Assembly: GCA_050084515.1 (NCBI GenBank)
Contig: CM114273.1
Coordinates: 24,490,001 to 24,554,000, forward strand
From: Blasia pusilla
Taxonomy: Eukaryota; Marchantiophyta; Marchantiopsida; Blasiales
DNA: 64,000 nucleotides
Direction of reading: 5' to 3'
Part shown: piece by piece, positions 57,900-64,000 of the stretch
How the letters are laid out: each line of letters begins with the position of its first letter
Position numbering within the stretch: position 1 is the first letter of the stretch
The notes under the pieces: generated by a model
Told to the model about the DNA's origin: nothing
Seen by the model: only the letters and a program-made list of their open reading frames with translations
Database searches by the model: none
Program-made: the position numbers and the translations under genes

Positions 57900-58450
57900 T
57901 TTGGTTCCTTCTTCTTCCTCGATCAATATTGAATGAAAGTCAATAAAATACATCATATTCTACTCTCCTAGTGAGGCTTTTAGAATTACTCACAAGGAAA
58001 GAGAGACCATAGTTCCACAACCTCAAGGAGTAAGGTTTAACAATGAAATAATGAGCTCCCAAGTTCTATGTTTGTGAGGTGTAACCTCTTCCTCTCCCAA
58101 GGACCCAAAACCTCTTCTTGATGACATATGCACACATGTCATCTCTCTAACTCTAACTTGTTTTGGTGGATCAAGAGGCATCTTTCATATCAAGAAGTCC
58201 ACTATATATGCCATAAATAAGGAGCTTATTAAAAATATTAAGTTCTTCTAAATGGCCCTGAATAGACCCAAAATTGGGGAAAATCTACGCACTAAGATTT
58301 CTCACCTCCCCAATAGGTCATTTTTGACCTACTGAGATCAACATCAAAACTCTCTATGCACTCCTAGAAAATACTTTCCTTTAAATTACGTGAGAGTTTT
58401 CATGTGTATACACAATATTGCTACACAACATAAGTCATTGTCATCATCCA
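57900..58450 (-). repeat. Degraded LTR of the Ty3-type family
   Basis: Words collinear with the LTR of B and the solo LTR: CTCTCCTAGTGAGGCTTTTAG, GACCATAGTTC, AATGAGCTCCCAAG. At the right end is an edge-repeat core (minus ACTTATGTTGTGTAGCAATA) next to TGAAAACTCTCACG. No protein domain follows. Confidence 0.5.
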
Positions 58451-58650
58451 ACAAGTTTAATAGCCTAGAAAGTAGACTAAATCTAAGAAACCATATACAT
58501 ATATTCTTTTATACCAAAAGATCTCTAATACCCCTTGTAACCATAATTTGTTATTCATAGTTAAATTAGAGTCTATGACATGTAGCGCGTAATTGGGAAA
58601 GAACCAGCCAAAAAGAGAAAAGACGAAGAATAAGAGATAAGGATTAGTAA

Positions 58651-59240
58651 GGTGTCCGTGCGATGCACGCGAAATTAAAAAGTGTTTGAAGAGCTAGTGT
58701 ATAGCCCGTGGAGGGGAAAGATTAATGATATTGCACATAAATTCAAAGTTTTTTCTTGTTGCCCGTAGCATGTGAAACATTTTCTTGCTGCCCAGTTACT
58801 ACGTGTCAAGCATAGAGGTATTTGCAAATCAAGAAGGCACTCTCGCATAATAATATAGATAAGATGTCCGTGCAATGCACGGTAAAATAAAAAAGTGTTT
58901 GAAGAGCTAGTGTATAGCCCATGAAGGGAAGAGATTAATGATGTTGCACATAAATAAATAAATAAAATTTGTTGCCCGTAGCATGTGAAATATTTATTTG
59001 CTGCCCAATGGCTACATGTTAAGTACAGAGGTGTTTGCTAATCAAGAAGGCACTCTCTCATAGAAATATAGATAAGGTGCCCGTTTGATGCATGGGAAAT
59101 AAAAAAGTGTTTGAAGAGCTAATGTATAGCCTATGAAGGGAATAGATTATGATATTGCACATAAATTCAAAAAAAAATCTTCTTTGCCCGTAACATGTGA
59201 AACATTTTCTTATTGTCCAATTACCATGTATCAAGTAGAG
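58651..59240. repeat. Tandem repeat, 212-213 bp unit, about 2.8 copies
   Basis: Units start near 58,651, 58,863 and 59,076 with GGTGTCCGTGCGATGCACG-like words. They share AAAAAGTGTTTGAAGAGCTA, ATTGCACATAAA, TTGCCCGTAGCATGTGAAA and AATCAAGAAGGCACTCTC. Each unit contains the palindrome GTGCAATGCAC or a variant. Confidence 0.85.
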
Positions 59241-60480
59241 ACATTTGAAGGAAATGAAGATTTCATGACTATGATATATGACTAACCAAAGTCATATATT
59301 ACCTTTCGTGACTTTGTATGACGGCTGAATTACAAAGTCAAAAAATTATAGTCATGAAAGGTTCTATATGACTCGTGACTGAGATGGTGAATGACGTGGA
59401 ATAATTATTAAATTTTCTTGATGAATGATATTATGCAATCATGAAACCATGATTGAGCAAGTTCACTTAAGCTTAAGAAGGTCAAGCTGACATGTACTAA
59501 AGACAAGAATATGGGTTTCCATCATGATTGATCGGTGCCACGTCATCTTGATGACATGTACAAATGAAAAAATAAATGGTTTGGTTCATAAATAGACACA
59601 TGCCATGTCACGTTTGGAGGTCTCAATCCCTATGTGATAGCTTTGAATTCGAATATTGGAAAATACTTAATGACTTCTTAAGTCATGTCATATTCCTATT
59701 TGAGTCATGATCATAGCATAGTTGGTGACTTAGGGAGTCATAGAATATCATGGATAGTGTCACTATGATCATAACTTAATGACACCAATAATCGTATTAA
59801 ATCACTCAATTAGTCGTGAAACTATTCTACAGGTTAATTATTTGAATAGGGAAGCTCAAGAATCGTAATGACTCATCAAGCAAGTAAGGTTACTATTTCA
59901 ATCATATCAATTATGCTCATAGTATGGTAGGTGACTGAGGGAGTTATAGGATGTCATTGATAGGGTGACAAATTAAGTGACTTTATAGTCATAATCTGAT
60001 GACTCCGACAGTCATATTAACTTACTCACATGATCGTGGAGATCGTTATCTAGTCATGAAAATAATGTAGAGGGTAATTATTTGGATGTGTGAAGATTAC
60101 AAATTCCATTTTTAATGTTAAATGCATGACTACACTAGTCATGTTTAATCATCTCACACAAGTCTTGTTCAATCATCACCAAGGAAGTCATTTATAAAGT
60201 GCTCATGGCTAAATCATGACTAAGGGAGTCATACATTTATCTTTTTATAAATTGAATAGTCATTTGTTCAATGAGTGTCTAAGAGAGTTACCTGCAATTG
60301 CAACATATGTGCCTGAAGTCAATTAAATAGTTATGGAAGATGAAATTGCATCAGAATTCATGACTTAGCAAGTCAATTTCACTTGGCATAGCACAACTAA
60401 AACTTAGTCAAAATCGTGAACTGCTGCTAGTAGCCATGATATTATAGAAATCCATGACTAAAACGAGTCACTTGTATATA
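59240..60480. repeat. TGACT/AGTCA-dense tract, ~1.2 kb
   Basis: Dozens of TGAC/GTCA words on both strands, often as ATGACT, AGTCATG or GTGACT, with no fixed period. No coding frame. The pentamer is the half-site core of bZIP/TGA-type sites and the W-box core TGAC, but the density may just reflect a degenerate repeat. Confidence 0.5.
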
Positions 60481-60949
60481 TGGACCCATATGAAGCCACA
60501 AAGCATTGTGACACAAATAACATGTAACAACAAGAAATTGTTAGTGATTAGGAAAAAACTAATGATGAGCCTCTACTCTTCATGGATGAGTGAAATAAGA
60601 GAAAATCAAAGTGCAGTAACTCTTGGAAACAATCATGTGCACAGGAGAAGATTTTGAATAGAGAGAAAAAAATATACAAGAAATCAAAGAACAAATGTAA
60701 GAGACATAATGATGCGCATGGAAAAAAAGAGAATAGGTAGATAGTTTCCATTTAAACAAAAAAATATGGACATAGTTATCAATGCCAAGTATATCAAAAA
60801 TGATTTGGCAGTGATGCTACACATAAGATTAGATCATAATTTTTTAAACTGTCACTAAGTACTTGGAGGATGGATATTGCCTATTTTCCTACAGTTTTAT
60901 CCCTTCTTTTTAGATTTATCTGTGGCCATAGCCCAGAGGACCCTAATGT
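60481..60949. other. Gene-free stretch
   Basis: AT-rich, no recognised feature. Confidence 0.5.
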
Positions 60950-61835
60950 ATCTTTTAGGACCAATTGCGGTGGATCATCTTCATAGTTTGGCACACATAC
61001 TTTGTGATCTCCCATTAAAATTGTTTGCAGGTTCATTCTAACCATACCCAAGGGAATAAGTTTATTATGGAAAGTATCTCGACTGCCAGCCCTGTCACCA
61101 TTCTATAGGCCAAGATCTCCCTACTCCTCTTTGGCTTTGTGAATGAAACCTCATCCCCAACCTGCAACTGATGCAGCAAAAGGTGGAAAATCAAACCAAG
61201 TAGATACATTAAAACAATTAGGAAATGGTATGTGTAATGATATGGTCACTAACCTTCGTGAACGACCATCATGCTAGGGGAAATTTCCATGTGAACTTCA
61301 ATATCTTGGAATTTGATATTTGTCCAAAATAATAACAATCATTGCATCAAGGATTCTAAGACAAAGATGAAAATATGTGAAAGGAATTAATATTTTTTAA
61401 ATTTTGCCATTGCTTGATCTTGGTTTGCTCAGAATCGCTCTCATGTCCATCATTGGAGGCCTCGACCAACACTTATGTTTCGAGTTTCTTCTTCGAGGGT
61501 GAAGGGAAGTCCTTGACACCAACCATTGGAGTAGGATCTCCACTATGCAACTCCTCAAAATCTGGTAACAATGGAATCGACGATATGGGATCAAGAATCA
61601 CTTCTACCAAGCTTCCAACATTACCCCAAAAGCAAAGATGAATGGAAGAAAATATTTAAAAACACACAAGGATACCTCAACCTTTGCCATTGGTACATCC
61701 TTCTTACATGAAGAAGTATAAGGTTCAATTGTGCAACCCTTCCTTTTGTTCAATACAGAAATCTGATCGATTTGGGGCTTGGCTGTCTCCACTTGACTCA
61801 TATCCATTTTTTCTGTTCTCCAGCCAACTACATTG
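60950..61835 (-). pseudogene. Exon-like fragments of an unrecognised gene
   Basis: Minus-strand pieces look like exons. VGWRTEKMDMSQVETAKPQ through VPMAKVE is bounded by an AATGTAG acceptor-like and a GAG|GTATCC donor-like site (about 61,683-61,830). Then SLVEVILDPISSIPLLPDFE, GDPTPMVGVKDFPSPSKKK, a stop, and SNDGHESDSEQTKIKQWQ (about 61,400-61,610). Further down is QVGDEVSFTKPKRSREILAY (about 61,070-61,170). No family recognised; at least one stop. It could be a decayed host gene or a transposon-carried gene piece. Confidence 0.3.

Positions 61836-64000
<2,165 letters not shown>

Overview
The window looks like nuclear DNA of a streptophyte, most likely a land plant and perhaps a bryophyte or other non-seed plant (an inference only). 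The signs are one intact plant-specific AP2/ERF gene of the DREB A-6 / RAP2.4 type, Ty3-type LTR retrotransposons, a 5S rRNA-like patch, a scrap of mitochondrial-type rpl2, long GA/CT microsatellites and very low gene density. I see one convincing host gene. Almost everything else is transposon remnant, repeat or AT-rich intergenic DNA.

Layout. 0.2-11.8 kb: two decayed Ty3-type elements on the minus strand (A, 213-4.1 kb; B, 4.13-11.83 kb). 11.8-12.2 kb: GC-rich end of a hAT-like element. 12.2-18.2 kb: no gene seen. 19.5-21.4 kb: intronless ERF gene on the minus strand, with a (GA)30 tract and an overlapping upstream ORF in its presumed leader. 21.6-28.3 kb: upstream and intergenic DNA with several hairpins. 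28.3-28.9 kb: 3' end of a non-LTR element with a CCHC and REL-endonuclease-like domain. 29.4-39.2 kb: element C, the most complete Ty3-type copy (gag, protease, methyltransferase, RT, RNase H, integrase and both LTR blocks), with a 5S rRNA-like patch in its leader. 42.2-44.9 kb: three hAT-like copies. 45.6-46.2 kb: solo LTR. 48.5-49.4 kb: ~180-bp tandem array. 51.2-53.9 kb: element D on the plus strand, its integrase split by a hAT-like insertion. 54-64 kb: minisatellites, an LTR remnant, a 212-bp tandem repeat, a TGACT/AGTCA-dense tract, exon-like pseudogene debris and a 208-bp (AG)n run.

Main observation. The Ty3-type family carries two chromatin-type modules. A C5-cytosine methyltransferase resembling DNMT3 lies between protease and reverse transcriptase; remnants are seen in A, B and C, and in C the protease and methyltransferase motif I share one reading frame. 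A PHD-type zinc finger follows the integrase C-terminal region in all four copies. A retroelement combining a possible histone-tail reader with a de novo-type DNA methyltransferase is unusual. Methyltransferases captured by retrotransposons have been published for dinoflagellates and charophyte algae (de Mendoza et al. 2018), so the principle is known; I do not know this PHD combination from the literature. All copies are degenerate, so activity here is not implied, but the architecture repeats between copies and cannot be a chance fusion.

A second striking detail: the integrase of B is interrupted by 67 bp that translate as a conserved mitochondrial-type ribosomal protein L2 segment.
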